Below are positions 1 through 12,868 of a stretch of DNA of 64,000 nucleotides, piece after piece. Position 1 is the stretch's first letter; every line of letters starts with the position of its first letter. Source of the DNA: Delphinapterus leucas (Eukaryota; Chordata; Mammalia; Artiodactyla; Monodontidae). The stretch spans positions 9,907,100-9,971,099 of the forward strand of contig NW_022098044.1 in NCBI RefSeq assembly GCF_002288925.2. Reading direction: 5' to 3'. The position numbers were made by a program, and so were the translations under genes. The notes beneath the pieces are model-generated. The model worked only from the letters and a program-made list of their open reading frames with translations, did not search any database and was not told the origin of the DNA.

Positions 1-1394
<1,394 letters not shown>

Positions 1395-1582
1395 CAACCA
1401 AATCTCATCTCAGTGTACATAGATCTTAGTTGTTGTTTGTCAGCATCTGACCATCTGTGAATATAAAGCTGTTAGTTTCATAATACCATTTGTAATTTTT
1501 ATCCATATCTATTAATATTTAAATAAGTGCTTGGGGTGACAGTTCTTATTTTTAAAATAAACATTTTCTTTTGAAACACATG
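1395..1582 (+). other. BLM: BLM 3' untranslated region
   Basis: AT-rich sequence following the BLM stop codon, as in other mammals where this 3'UTR is short. It contains AATATAAAG at about 1460 and a canonical AATAAA at 1556-1561. The transcript end near 1580 is inferred from the signal position. Confidence 0.75.
1556..1561 (+). terminator. BLM: BLM poly(A) signal AATAAA
   Basis: Canonical AATAAA hexamer 162 nt after the BLM stop codon, the first perfect signal downstream. Cleavage would be expected about 15-30 nt later. Confidence 0.7.
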
Positions 1583-1759
1583 CATGATTTGCTGCCACTG
1601 CAAGTGTTGTGGCCGTCGTTCTCAGAACATCTGAAGCAGCAGCTGAATCATCTCAGTGAGAGAAATTTTAAGTACAACATCATGAAACACAGAAGCCAAA
1701 GAAAAAGACTCGCATGGGACAGCATGAAACTGTAAAACTTTTTGTAGAAGACAACGTAA

Positions 1760-2045
1760 ACAAAATTAAAACATAAATGACAGAGGAAAAAGGGAAAAAA
1801 TATATGGCAAAGGATTAATATCCATAATATACAAAGAGTATCTATAAATCATTAAGAAAAAAAAGACAACCTAGTAGAAAAATGAACAAAGGATGTGACT
1901 AGGCTGTTCTCAGAAAAGGAAATGCAAACAGCCCACAAATATGTGAAAAATGCTCCATCTCCCTCATTAAAAGTACCAATTAGAACAATGAGATGCCATT
2001 CTCTTGCCTAGCAGATTGTCAGCACTTAGATGATATTCCGAATCT
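1760..2045 (+). repeat. Degraded L1 ORF2 3' fragment
   Basis: A-rich sequence with recognisable L1 ORF2 wording (ggattaatatccataatat, caaagag..atctataaatca, aaaggaaatgcaaac, caattagaacaatgagatgcc). It has many substitutions and indels and no open frame. Confidence 0.65.
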
Positions 2046-3129
2046 GGGGTCCACAAGAACAGGGTCAAATGTTAAGAATGCATTAAATGCTGGTGACGTC
2101 CTTTAGCATCAGGGAAGCCTTACTTTTCAAGACCCCTCCCTGAATCGGCTAATGAGCCAGCAAGTCTCATAGTGTTTTGGCACCTCTTTTCGGACTTCCA
2201 GTCCCTCATTTTTGGAGACATCTTTTCTTAGCTGTCATGCAACCTTGGTGACACCTGTTTGGTGTCCCACTTCTCTCCTTGACCTCCGTCAAGAGGGTAG
2301 AGCTGAGGAGACGTTGCCTGGGCCAAAGGTGTTGGAAGACGGAGTTGGCTGGAAGTCTGTGGCCTTGGCCTGGAGACGGTGCTGAGGCAGACCCTGCACC
2401 CACCCCTAGGGGCCGCCATTGTAGCTGCACGCCTACCTCTTGCCTCCTCGACCTCCACCTGGGCCCTTGGTCCCTCGTTTAATGCAAGAGACTGGCCAGA
2501 CAGGAGTCTGCTGAGGGCCATGCACTGTTAACCTCCAGATGCCTACAAGAGCTGACATTTTCAGGAACCATCTTTCCGGCAAGCTCTGACTCAAGTGGCC
2601 AGAAGAACCTTGGGGTGAGGAGAGGAGATGGAGGGCAAAGCAGCCAGTAGTCGAGGCTGCTGGGATAATGTCGCTGGCCTGAGGTCGCCTTGGAGAGCTG
2701 GCAGTGCACGAGGGTGTCTGGCAGGAGGTCACACCCTTCTACCTTCAGCAGCTCTGGCTTTGGGGACAGAGTGGGTAGCCTCTGCACAGAGCTGATGCCA
2801 CAGACATCGGGTCACTTCCCGGCTCTGACCTCACTCGTTCATTCATTCCTTTACTGAGCCCCTCTTCTGCCCGGACTCTGGAGCTAGCTGTGCCCTCGGC
2901 AGTGCCCACTCTGCCTCCAGGGGCTCCCAGAGCAATGGGGAGGACAGGCGAAGGCAGTGCAGTGGGAGCCCCAGGGTGGAACGCAGAGTCTGTGAGCAGG
3001 GCCAGCACCACCCCCACCCCTGTCACCTACGCCTTTCACCAAGCACTGAAGAGGAACTCGCTGCAGGAACCTGAAGCCTGGAGACCTTAGGGTAGCCCGG
3101 GGTCAGGCAGGCCCCACACCCACCTCTTT
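2046..3129. other. Intergenic, no recognised feature
   Basis: I see no gene or well-defined repeat. A short stretch near 2830-2870 (TCATTCATTCCTTTACTGAGC) resembles the start of a common old mammalian repeat. The overlapping short frames on both strands have no family resemblance. Confidence 0.5.
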
Positions 3130-3144
3130 AAAAATGTTGGGTTG

Positions 3145-3465
3145 CGGGGCTTCCCTGGTGGCGCAGTGGTTAAGAATCCGCCTGCCAATGCAGGGGACAC
3201 GGGTTCGAGCCCTGGTCCGGGAAGATCCCACATGCAGTGGAGCAGCTAAGCCCATGCGCCACAACTACTGAGCCTGTGCTCTGGAGCCCGCGAGCCACAG
3301 CTACTGAGCCCGCGTGCTTAGAGCCCGTGCTCCGCAACAAGAGAAGCTACCACAATGAGAAGCCCACGCACCGCAACAAAAGAGTAGCCCCCACTCGCTG
3401 CAACTAGAGAAAGCCCGCGCACAGCAACAAAGACCCAGTGCAGCCAAAAATAATTAATTAGAAAA
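3145..3465 (+). repeat. CHR-type SINE, long form
   Basis: Full-length ~320 bp copy starting GGGGCTTCCCTGGTGGCGCA and ending in an A-rich tail. The 15-bp target duplication AAAAATGTTGGGTTG occurs at 3130-3144 and again at 3466-3480. Confidence 0.95.
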
Positions 3466-3480
3466 AAAAATGTTGGGTTG

Positions 3481-4039
3481 GAGCAGGGTCTGTTCAATTT
3501 CTCAGTCCCCAGGAGCAGCCACAGAAAATGCAAGCAGCCTCCTTCAGTTCAGCCTCCAGCTCCCAGAGAATGCAGCCGTATCCATACAGCGCCATCTTAG
3601 GAGGACAGAAGCACACGGACTTTCCCTGAACCAAAACTGGGACCTCTGGCAGCTGAAGACAGAGATGGTCATAGCGAAGCCAATCCAGGCTGGGCGCTGG
3701 TAGGGGTCCTCCATGAGTGCCGAAATCACCACCACCTGGGAGGAGGGGCGGGGACAAATCCACGAAGGAGCTCCAGCCTAGGACCCTTCACTGGCCCACC
3801 CTCCCCAGGTACAGGTAGGCCTGAGGGTGGGGGCTCGGGCTCTCCCACCCTCACCGTCACCCCTCTGGAGGGCACAGGAAGGATTAGAATCTGACTCTCC
3901 AGCTATATACATACCTTCCCCAGCCCCTCTCCCACCATGAGAACTTGCTCCAGAGAGCTGACAAGTCCTTGCTTATCTCCAGGGACAGGGAACCCACTAT
4001 CTCACTGGAAGAGAGCAAACATGGAGAGCCCGGTCTATG
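3481..4039. other. Intergenic, no recognised feature
   Basis: Unassigned sequence between a SINE and a MIR relic. Short frames on both strands show no family resemblance. Confidence 0.4.
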
Positions 4040-4198
4040 CTGAGGGCTGTTCAGGCATTTTCACACACAGTAATGCACTTCTTTAATCCTTCCACCAGCC
4101 CTGGGAAACAGGCACATATCAGTCTTTTTTTATGCAGAAACTAGAGTTCAGAAAGGTTATGTAATTGCCCAAATCCACACAGCTAGGAAATGGTGGTA
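4040..4198 (-). repeat. MIR relic
   Basis: Old MIR in reverse orientation: CACACACAGTAATGCACTTC, a run like 'gggaaacaggcacatat', and 'cacacagctagg' are the reverse-strand MIR core, strongly diverged. Confidence 0.65.
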
Positions 4199-5935
4199 AT
4201 TAGGGTAACATACATCTCAGTTTGCATCTGCTGCCCAGGTGTAATAATTAAGACAGCTCCCTTTCATTCTTGAAAGTGCTCCAGTTTAGAAGATAAATTA
4301 TAAGGAATCCAGGTCTATGCTCTTTCCCTGAACAATCCAACCTCCTCTCCCAACCCCATTTTTCCAGCCAAAGCCCCAGGGGCTGCCTGCTCAAAACTTC
4401 AGGCCCCTGGGGCAGGCCCCAGGGACAGAAGCTGCAGAATTATCAGCCAGCACAGCTAAGCTGTGGTTTTTTATCCAGAAGAGGAAGCGGAGGCTGTGGT
4501 CCAGGCCCTCTTGCTCTTCTTAATAAACTGCTTCTCCTCCTACAGCTTGGAGCTGCTCTGAGCCCCTAAGGCCCACCCTGTGCTTGGGAGGCTCCCAGAG
4601 TCCCCACCCTGGCTCTCCTGCTCTGAGCAGCAGCCTGGGTTGGTGGCAGGGGTGAATCTCACCCAAGCCTGTGCCCCCATCCTGACAGAGGCCCCTGAGC
4701 AGAGGGACAATGGCCCCTAAGGCCTTTAGTGGAGGCCAGGGTGGAGTCCCCAGGAGGCTCCAGCAGTCACTTCTGACTCAAGGCAGAAATCACGTCCCCC
4801 ACGTGGCATCACAGACAGGATTTGGAGAAGCAGGCTGGTGGGACGTGCTCGGGGGACCCAAGCCTCTACCGGCCCCTGCTAGGTGCTCCAGGCCATGGGC
4901 CCAGCCCCCGTTTGCTAGGAGTCAAGGGCTCAATTTCCACAGTTGTGCCAGACACCACCAGAGCTACTAAGACAAGTACCCTTGGCCTTTAGAAAGCTCC
5001 TGCCTTTTAAAAAACACTCACTCTCCTGTTCTCCCCACCCCCAGACCGGCTTTCCTCAGCCAGACCCATGTTCCATGTTGGCAAGAGAAGAAGGAAGAAG
5101 GAAACCGAATCCCATAGAGGTTAGAGTGGGCTGCTGGGCCCCTGTTCTGGTTGCGGGGCAGAGGACAGAGGACAGGACAAGAGGCTAGCCGGAAGCCTGA
5201 ACTTGAGTCCACACAACCAAGTGGTTCTGAGGAAGGGAGGCATTTCCCAACCAGGGAGGAGGGCCTGAGGCCGTGTCCCTACTGCCTGCAGGTGTGGGGG
5301 ATGGGGTTTTGGTGTCATCACAGCTTGACTGCGTGGTTCCAGCATCCCACAGAGAGTTTGGTGAGCATCAGTAGCCTGGATGGCCCCTCAGCCTACTCAG
5401 GGGGCCTCTGTCTATCCCTGTGGGTCCCACACACACGGCCTGTCCTGGTCCCACGTATTCAGCCTCTGCCAGGAGCCTTAAGTTCCCACAGAAGTCGGGC
5501 CTCGGCCCCTGCCCAGCTCTGTGTGGGAACAGAGCACACAGGTCCTTGCGTCCCCCTCCACAGGACAGGTGACTGGACATCCAGACCCGGTGACCTTCAC
5601 TGCTCTCAGGACAGGTCTGAAACCCCAGCCTGGAAGGAGGCGTGTTTGAAAAACGAGACCTGCGGCCAGAGTCCCTCTCACGGCTAGCACCCCGGAGCTT
5701 CCTCCCCAGCGAGGGGCCCCCAAGCCTCTCGTGACCTGGGGAGCAGGGATCCCTACTAACCTCAAGACGGAAGCATCAACCTCTGCGGTGGCCGTGGTTT
5801 GACAGTTACTGCGAGAGCAGGCCTCCCACGCCAGCCCCACGAGCCTACCACATGCAGGCCACACGTGCCCTGCCACGGGGGACCGCCATCCACTTGTCAC
5901 CGCCTGGTCCCGGTTCCCAGCCCAGCGGTCCTGCT
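4199..5935. other. Intergenic, no recognised feature
   Basis: About 1.7 kb without an element I can name. A 178-codon open frame (5151-5687, +) is present but is low-complexity in composition, unlike any family I know, and GC-driven. Confidence 0.5.
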
Positions 5936-6078
5936 CCCTTCGCACTCGCTGTGTGACCTTTGCAAGCTCTGTGGCCTTTCTGAGCCTCAACTTCTCATCT
6001 GCACGGTAAACGTAGCCGCTGGCCCTGCCGCCCGAGCTGGTTGCCAGCACCTCTGGTCAGATGTTCCACAAATGTTTG
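5936..6078 (+). repeat. MIR relic
   Basis: Forward MIR core: 'gctgtgtgacctttgcaagc' followed by 'gagcctcaacttctcatctg', the typical MIR reading of the conserved 65-bp core. Confidence 0.65.
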
Positions 6079-7242
6079 CTGGGCCAAACACAGAGACCCA
6101 GGCATGGCCCTGGCACTCGGCGAGGTCACAGTCAGGGAGGGAAACAGCGATCGCTCACCCCGGGGGAAGGAGAGGAGAAGCAGCATTGGGGTGTGGGGGT
6201 GCTGTGGGAGCCCCCAGGGGAGACCTAATCCAGTCCAGAGGGCACAGGAAATGAAGTTTGAGCCTTGGAGAATGAGTAGGAATTCAGAACACGAGAAGGA
6301 CACCCCAGGGAACCGCAGGGGTAAAGGCTGGAGGTGTGATGAAGCTTGGCCTGAGAGGGGACCTCCCCAGGGTTAAGGACGGGCTGCGGGAGGTGGAGAA
6401 GCCATCCCAGATGGTCCTGGCTGAGGAGCGGGACCTGTCCCCAGGGAAGGCTCTGAAGCCAGAGAGACGTGATCCAATTTGCCTTCGAAAAATTACTCTG
6501 ACCCCAGGGTCAGAAAAGGATTGGAGTGGGTGAGGCCGGACGCCAGCAGACAGGCGGGAGGTTCTTGCTCATCCAGCAAGAGAAGTAGCAGCTCTCAGGG
6601 TAGCAAGGTGACAGGAGTCGACAGATCCCACTGGCCAAGGAGGGGACATGGGGCAGGGACAGGGGCTGTTGACATGCTTTGAAGACATCCCTGAGAGATA
6701 GCGATCCCACATCAGGCAGACCGACAGTCCTGGCCCTTTCCAGGTAGGAGGACGCTTTGTTGCCGGAGGGGTCAATTTGGGAGCCCCTGGTCCAGGCCCC
6801 AGTGCAGCCCCCCTGGGGCCCAGGATCTCCTGCGATGTGTGGGGTATGCATGCGTGTGCGCATGAGGGTTCTGTCCAGCCCATGTTGCCTCCTCTGAGCT
6901 TGGCAAGTAAATCCGCAAAGACCACACCAACACCCCACAAAAAAATGCCAACTCTGTGCTAACTTATTTTTTATATTTAAGAGCATGTGATGAATGCTCT
7001 GCTTATTGACCTAGAAAGTCATCCACAGCATGTTTTTGAGAAGCCGAACAGAGTCCTACCCCTTTGCTGTAAATCCATGCCACCCTGCTGCCCAGCCTGG
7101 GACCCCAGGTCCCTTGTGGGCTGCAGGAAGGACCATGCCATAAGGCACAGCACTCGGCATTGTATGTCTCTTAAATGACAGCTCAGCTCATTTTTTTTAA
7201 AAGGCTACAGAACAACATGGCTAGTAAAGATTTTGTCACTTT

Positions 7243-7245
<3 letters not shown>
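6079..7245. other. Intergenic, no recognised feature
   Basis: Mixed-composition unique-looking sequence. No exon with conserved coding pattern and no repeat that I can name. Confidence 0.5.

Positions 7246-7279
<34 letters not shown>
7246..7279 (+). repeat. (TG)17 microsatellite
   Basis: Uninterrupted TG dinucleotide run of 34 bases. Likely length-polymorphic. Confidence 0.97.
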
Positions 7280-7280
<1 letters not shown>

Positions 7281-8376
7281 AGATAGAGAGGGTTGCTCAC
7301 CAAAATATTAACAGTAGTAGAATTGAGATGATTTTTACTTTTCTGAATTGCTTGACTTTTTACAAAAAACTCTTATCATTTTTATAATCAGAATAAAGCA
7401 AGGGAGAGCCACTCGGCCACCTTGGGGTTTAGCTTTGCTCCAGAAGGGCTGTGGGGTCAGAGCCCCCAGTGGACTAGGAATAGGCTGTGGGCCTGGAGCA
7501 AGCACCCCCTCCCAGGGCCAGCCCAGGGCCAGGACCAAGCGAGGCCAGCAGGCGTCAGTGGAGTTGAACTTGCACAGGGTGCTGAGGCTGGAGTGGCCCT
7601 GTGGCCTCTAGGCTGGGGACCCCAGGGTCTGGCCATCGCCACTGGGGCCACCCTGCCCATTCCTGAGCAGAAGGCAACACTTCCCCACCTGGCCACCCTT
7701 CTCACTTCCAGGGGACGAGTGCCCTGTGCTGGTTCACCTGCCTAGGTGCCAATGGGGAGCACAGCAGGAGCTCCAGCTCAAGGAGAGGGTGCTGCACGGG
7801 GGAAAGGAGAAGGAGGCCCCAGGTGGCCTGCAAGGACCCCCACCCTACAAGTCCTGCCACTCCTTAGCTGAGGTCTGCACTTTGCCCCAGACCGGGGTTC
7901 TGGCTGGAAGGACCTAGCACACAGCAGGTGCCTAATAACATGCTGGATGAGTGGGTGAAGGGGCCGCTCTGAAGGCACCTGCCTAGACGGCCCTCCCCAT
8001 GAGACGATGAGATAGGAGGATGGGGACGGGGGCCTGGGGCCCACTGGATCTTAAAATCCCGCTGCCCACTTGGTACTGCCAGGCCTGTGGGGAGGCTCCC
8101 CCCTTACTGCTTCTGTTGGCTTCACCAAGACAAGTGAAAGTTGCCTTCCAGTTGGCCTCAGTATTCACTTAGATTTCCTTTTGTATGTGTGCATTGATGC
8201 TTTTGATTATTAGTGTCTTACTCATTCTCAGAAAGCTGGCCGATTTCCCCATTTAGTGATTTTCTGAAGTCCACTCACGTGTGGGGAAGACCAGAATGCA
8301 TGGAGGACTTGGAATTCAAACTAATCATCGCTACCTGTGCAGAGCTTCATCACAGCTGAGAAGGCAGAAGCCTAGG
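7280..8376. other. Intergenic; L2-like tail only
   Basis: No gene found. 'ggacctagcacacagcaggtgcctaataa' near 7910-7940 resembles the 3' end of an L2 LINE. The rest is unassigned. Confidence 0.4.
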
Positions 8377-8878
8377 TCAGTGGTTCTCAAAGGTTCAGCA
8401 TCTCTGGAGGGCTGGGTAAAACAGTTTCTGGATCAGAAGATCTGGGCTGGGGCCTAAGGGTCTGCATTTCTAACATGCTCCCTGGTGATGCTGAGGCCAC
8501 CAGCCACCCCGGGCACTCTTTTTTTTTCTTTTTGACTGCTTTGGGTCTTTGTTGCTACACGTGGGCTTTTTCCAGTTGCAGCGAGCGGGGGCTGGTCTTC
8601 TTGCCGTGTGCGGGCTTCTCATTGCAGTGGCTTCTCTTGTTGCGGAGCACGGGCTCTAAGCACGTGGGCTTCAGTAGTTGTGGCGCGTGGGCTCAGTAGT
8701 TGTGGCTCGAGGGCTCTAGAGCGCAGGCTCAGTAGTTGTGGTGCACGGGCTTAGTTGCTCCTTGGCATGTGGGATTTTCCCGGACCAGGGATCAAACCCG
8801 TGTTCCCTGCATTGGCAGGCTGATTCTTAACCAATGCGCCACCAGGGAAGTCCCCGGGCCCACATTTTGAGACCTGCC
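8377..8878 (+). repeat. hAT-type MITE (MER5-like) split by a SINE
   Basis: The left part begins with CAGTGGTTCTCAAAGGTTCA and runs through 'gcatttctaacatgctccct'. The right part resumes after the SINE with 'cacattttgagacc'. The two halves join across the SINE's target duplication, so the MITE is the older insertion. The family name is from memory of the consensus. Confidence 0.65.
8517..8851 (-). repeat. CHR-type SINE, long form
   Basis: Reverse-orientation long copy with its T-rich tail on the left and head on the right (ends ...accagggaagtcc). The short direct repeat CCCCGGGC(A/C)C flanks it at about 8507-8516 and 8852-8861, inside the hAT MITE. Confidence 0.9.
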
Positions 8879-9574
8879 TAGGGCAGAGGAAAGGGCACCA
8901 GGGGTCAGCCCTCAGGGCGAATACAAACCTTAGCTGCTGGGAACTTAACTTTGGGCCTTGGGCAAGGCAACCTCTTTCATCCTTGGCTTCCCGCAATGTC
9001 AGCCGAGCCTTTAGGGTGGGCCGGAAGCCTCCAGAGGGTGTTTAGGAATGTGCAGGTGGAACAGCCTTGCTTGGTGAGAGCTATTTGCAGGAAGGGGTCT
9101 GTTGTCACAGAAAAGCTCCTCCAGCATCCGAGTACGTCTTCAACAGACTCGGCAACAGGGAAGCAGAAGCAGGAACGCTGTTTCCCGCAGGCGCTTTGCA
9201 GAGAGCACTGGAGGTAAAGGAAACCTTAAAAGCGTTGGAAAGAGTGTAAGTTGAGATTTCCCAGTCCTTACCAGCCTATGGAGTCAAATGGGGTCACATG
9301 ACCTCCCAAATTTGCTGGAGAGCGGAGTTCTGTCTCCCTGCCAAGCCAGGCAAATGCCACTTCATGATACAGTCCACTGGGGATTTGAGATAGGGGGCTT
9401 GGGGCACCAGTGTGCTACAGAGGCTTTCCAGAAAACTGTCATTTCAGCATCCACTTAGAGCCTGGTCCCTTTGCCCTGACCCTACAACATCCAAAGCCAA
9501 ACCTCAGAACAGGATGGGGCCAGTCACCCCGCGGGCTGTGTTTCAACCAGTTCATAGCAAGGAAGACTATCAAA
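8879..9574. other. Intergenic, no recognised feature
   Basis: No repeat or exon recognised. Short frames only. Confidence 0.4.
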
Positions 9575-9787
9575 TGATTCTGGAGTCAGAGTGCTTGAGG
9601 TCACAGGCCAACTGAATCCATTTATTGTGTGACCTTAAGTAAGTTACTTAACTTCTCTTTGCCTGAGAGTGATCATAATAGCATAACCCTGTGGGATTGA
9701 TTGTTATGAGGATTTAATGAGATAATGCGTGATCAGCAGGTAGCACACTGCCTGGCACTCACTGAACATGAACTTTTGTTATTGTAG
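9575..9787 (+). repeat. MIR element
   Basis: Nearly full-length forward MIR: 'gattctggagtcagagtgct', 'tgtgaccttaagtaagttac', 'gaggatttaatgagataatg' and 'cactgcctggcactcactga' occur in consensus order. Confidence 0.8.
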
Positions 9788-10370
9788 CATAGACCCCCCC
9801 CATGTGTCGTCTGTTGCATATATCTGTGCAGAAATTGACTGGCGAATAAACTGGGTGTAGTCCTCACTCAGCTCAGCCATTCTCAACCTGATCCTTTTTT
9901 TGAAATTGCTCTCTCAAAAAAAGAAGCCACCACCCGAGAGGGCAGTCCTGGAGAGGATGACTTCACCCCGTCTGCACTGGGCACCTGAGAGCATTGGGAT
10001 GCTGTCTACGAGAGAGAGCTGCAGACTTTCCAAGAGTATGGGGATACAGGAGAAATCTGGTTATGGCTTGACTAATAAGGTGGAGGCAGAAACACAAGAT
10101 TCCACTGGATGCATCAGTGCTTGATGCTGGAACGGGAATGGCGTTTTACTGGCTAACCTTGTTGGTCTGATAGAGAAGGAAATGAGGGAAACTGGGAGAA
10201 AATGAAGATCTTGAAGAATATGGCTTGAGATCACTAAAAGAATAGGAGGCAAAATTTGGTTTCTCTAATACTTCTGAAATGGATTACTCTCCTTCTGCAA
10301 TACAGCTTTCTGGAAGTATTATAGAGAAAGAAGGTTTATCTAACATTATGTTGAACGTAGAAGACTTTTG

Positions 10371-10733
10371 GGGGCTTCCCTGGTGGCTCAGTGGTTAAGA
10401 ATCTACCTGCCAATGCAGGAGACACGGGTTCGAGCCCTGGTCCAGGAAGATCCCACATGCTGCTGAGCAACCAAGCCCGTGTGCCACAACTACTGAGCCT
10501 GCGCTCTAGAGCCCGAGAGCCACAACTACTGAACCCACGTGCCAGAACTACTGAAGCCCGTGCGCCTAGAGCCCATGCTCCACAACAAGAGAAGCCACTG
10601 CAATGAGAAGCCTGCACACCACAGTGAAGAGTAGCCCCCGCTCACCGCAACTAGAGAAAAGCCCACGTGCAGCAATGAAGACCCAATGCAACCAAAAATT
10701 AATTAATTGATTTTTTCTTTAAGTTATAAAAAA
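10371..10733 (+). repeat. CHR-type SINE, long form, inside the retrocopy
   Basis: Starts GGGGCTTCCCTGGTGGCTCA and ends in an A/T-rich tail. The imperfect target duplication AGAAGACTTTTG / AGAAGCCTTTTTG (10359-10370, 10734-10746) corresponds to a point inside the methyltransferase frame, so the SINE is younger than the pseudogene. Confidence 0.92.
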
Positions 10734-11132
10734 AGAAGCCTTTTTGAATCCTTCCACGAAGCTGTCTGGATTTCATATTTGTATTGACAAAGGAACTTTT
10801 GATGCCATAAGCCTTAATCCTGACAATGCAATTGAGAAGAGGAAGCAACATGTGAAATCTCTCTCCAGGGTGAGAGAATAAACCTGACACAGAAAATACA
10901 AGTGCAAGTAAATGTTTAGTAAGTACACAGGATGCACATGTTGAATAGATAAAGTGAGTTGGTAAAAAAAAAATCATGAGCATGTAAGTGGTTGGGTTTT
11001 AGAGATCAACCAAGAATAATTTAAAATTTTCTTTTGTATTTGAGATGTAAATATTTTTCTTTCTGATTAAAAAAAAATTCCTGTAACTGCCGAACCATTA
11101 AAAACTTTAAAGCAGTAAATGAATCTACAAAA

Positions 11133-11135
<3 letters not shown>

Positions 11136-11178
<43 letters not shown>
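11136..11178 (+). repeat. Poly(A) tail of the retrocopy, (A)43
   Basis: Uninterrupted run of 43 adenines directly after the 3' end of the EEF1AKMT2 retrocopy. Confidence 0.9.
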
Positions 11179-11181
<3 letters not shown>

Positions 11182-12744
11182 TCCTTCAGGCATGGACACA
11201 TCCAGCTATCTAATCGTCATAAGCAACCAGATTCTGGGTTCTGGAAACTGGCAGACAGCACCTCCTAACATAGGAGGTCTCAATACAGACTCTAGGAACC
11301 CCTGGAAGACCCAGGGATGGATGTCAGAGGGCGTATAAACCTCTAAATTGTATGTACTCTTTTTGTATGTCTGTGCAGATTTCTGGGAGGAGGGCCACGA
11401 CTTTCTTCAGATGGTCAAAGAGGCCAGCACCCCTAAAAAGTTAAGAGACCCTGCCTCAGAGAGACTGAAGAAGGCCTCAGCAGGCTCCCTGGACAGTACA
11501 GCTCCTCCCAGGAGCACACAGGGGCTCCCTGAAACCAAGACCCAGGACTGAGCTAGCTCTGCACCTCCTTACCTGAGAGCCAAGCCTTCTCCAAAGTGAG
11601 GAGAGGACTCGACACTACAAAATGGGGAGAACAAATTAGGAATTGTGAACACCAGGCAAAAAAGCCTGATGACAGTTCGCCATAATGACCGGCTGCCTGC
11701 AATCTGGTGGGGGAGACAAGCCTTGGGGAAGAGGAAGGGATCTGCCCCATCACAGACCAAGCAGATGGTGTGCTCGGCAGGGTGGCCGGGACAGCTGGAG
11801 GATCGGGCATGGAGAGGTGTACAGAGTCCATGGTGCAGCTCAGACTAAAACAGTCGAAAGAGCTGCAGAACAGGGTGAGTGCAGGCTCTGGGGCATATCA
11901 GCCACGTGAGCCCTTAGCTTCCCTTAGCCTCGCTTTCTCATCTGAAAAATGGGATTTGGTGGGATGGTGGTAGATACCTGGCCTGTCTCCTTCTGGGCTT
12001 GCTGTAGAGCCAAGAAGCCCGTGCATGTTGTGATGGGTTCAAGGTCAGCTGCAGCAGCAGCTGGGGCCTGGGTGGCCTGAGTCTGAATCCCAAATTGGCA
12101 CTTCCTCCCTGGGCGCTCCTGTGTCTAATGGGGTCAGGATGGTCCTGCCACAGGCTCGCTTCCTGGACTTCCCAGAGCATGGCAAGCGCTGGGCAAGCCG
12201 TGGCCACCGTCCTCATTCACACACTCAGCGGGACACCCTCGGGGTCTACTGTCAGCCCCCCCTGTTTTGGTAAGAGCTGTGCAAACAGAGGGCTGGGATT
12301 GAACAACAGAGAGGAATCCAGGTGGGGGTGGGAGAGGAGGAGGAGGGGGCGTTTAGCAAGGAAAGAGCAGAAATGGCCCAGAGAGAAAAGCAGTTGCAGC
12401 TTTATTATGGGGAAGGATGAGATTCCTTTTCCCCATCTCCTCACAAAAATACTCCAATCAAGTATTTCTTGTTTCCCTGTGGAATGGATCTATTCCGAGC
12501 TCAGCAGCTCCATTACAGGAAGCCCGCGCTTCCCATGCCTTTACAGGAATCCACCCTTACCGCAACCTGTGAGAGGGTCCTGCTAGTCCCTGAGGCAGCT
12601 GAGCCCTGAAACCAGGCAGGTGTTGGGCCCGGGATTCTCCTCAGGCTGCCTGATGTCACCAGGCTGGTGGGGCAGGACGAGAACAGGCCAGGGGCTGACA
12701 ACACCCAGGACACGCTGAGAGCTCGACCCAGCTGCCCAGAGGCT
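11179..12744. other. Intergenic; one MIR-like core
   Basis: A MIR-like core sits at about 11885-11960 ('cttagcctcgctttctcatc'). A stretch near 11290-11460 looks like an old repeat I cannot name. No gene is recognised. Several overlapping 60-160 codon frames lack any family resemblance. Confidence 0.4.
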
Positions 12745-12757
12745 CCTGGCCCATCCT

Positions 12758-12868
12758 TTTTTTTTTTGACCAAGTCCCACGGCATGCAGGATCTTCCCTG
12801 ACAGGGATTGAACCCACACCCCTGCAGTGGAAGCGCAGAGTCTTAACCACTGGACCTCCAGGGAAGTC
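12758..12868 (-). repeat. CHR-type SINE, short form
   Basis: Short tRNA-derived copy, reverse orientation. The 13-bp target duplication CCTGGCCCATCCT is perfect at 12745-12757 and 12869-12881. Confidence 0.95.

Larger units (their letters stand above)
9915..11178 (+). pseudogene. EEF1AKMT2: Processed pseudogene of EEF1AKMT2 (METTL10), split by a SINE
   Basis: Retrocopy of the mRNA for the eEF1A lysine methyltransferase EEF1AKMT2/METTL10. Broken frames read, in the order of the real protein: GEDDFTPSALGT, stop, EHWDAVYERELQTFQEYGDT with GEIW, then (in other frames) SPSAIQLSGSIIEKEGLSN, SGFHICIDKGTFDAISLNPD and NAIEKRKQHVKSLSRV. It has no introns at known junctions, several stops and frameshifts, and ends in an uninterrupted A run of about 43 (11136-11178) 33 nt after ATTAAA (11097-11102). 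A long CHR SINE (10371-10733) interrupts it. Two oddities: an extra ~88 nt at 10161-10248 absent from the normal coding sequence, and a 3' end that leaves the coding sequence at a GTGAGA (10870), as if an intron was read through. The 5' limit is approximate. Confidence 0.87.

Noticed and set aside
3145..3230. tRNA-like A and B boxes in the SINE heads
   Set aside because: They are the internal promoter remnants of SINEs; no tRNA gene structure is present.
5151..5687. 178-codon intergenic frame
   Set aside because: Composition-driven, no recognisable domain, no splice or promoter context.
7246..7279. Short tandem repeats as a possible CRISPR or satellite array
   Set aside because: Simple dinucleotide repeats in a mammalian genome.
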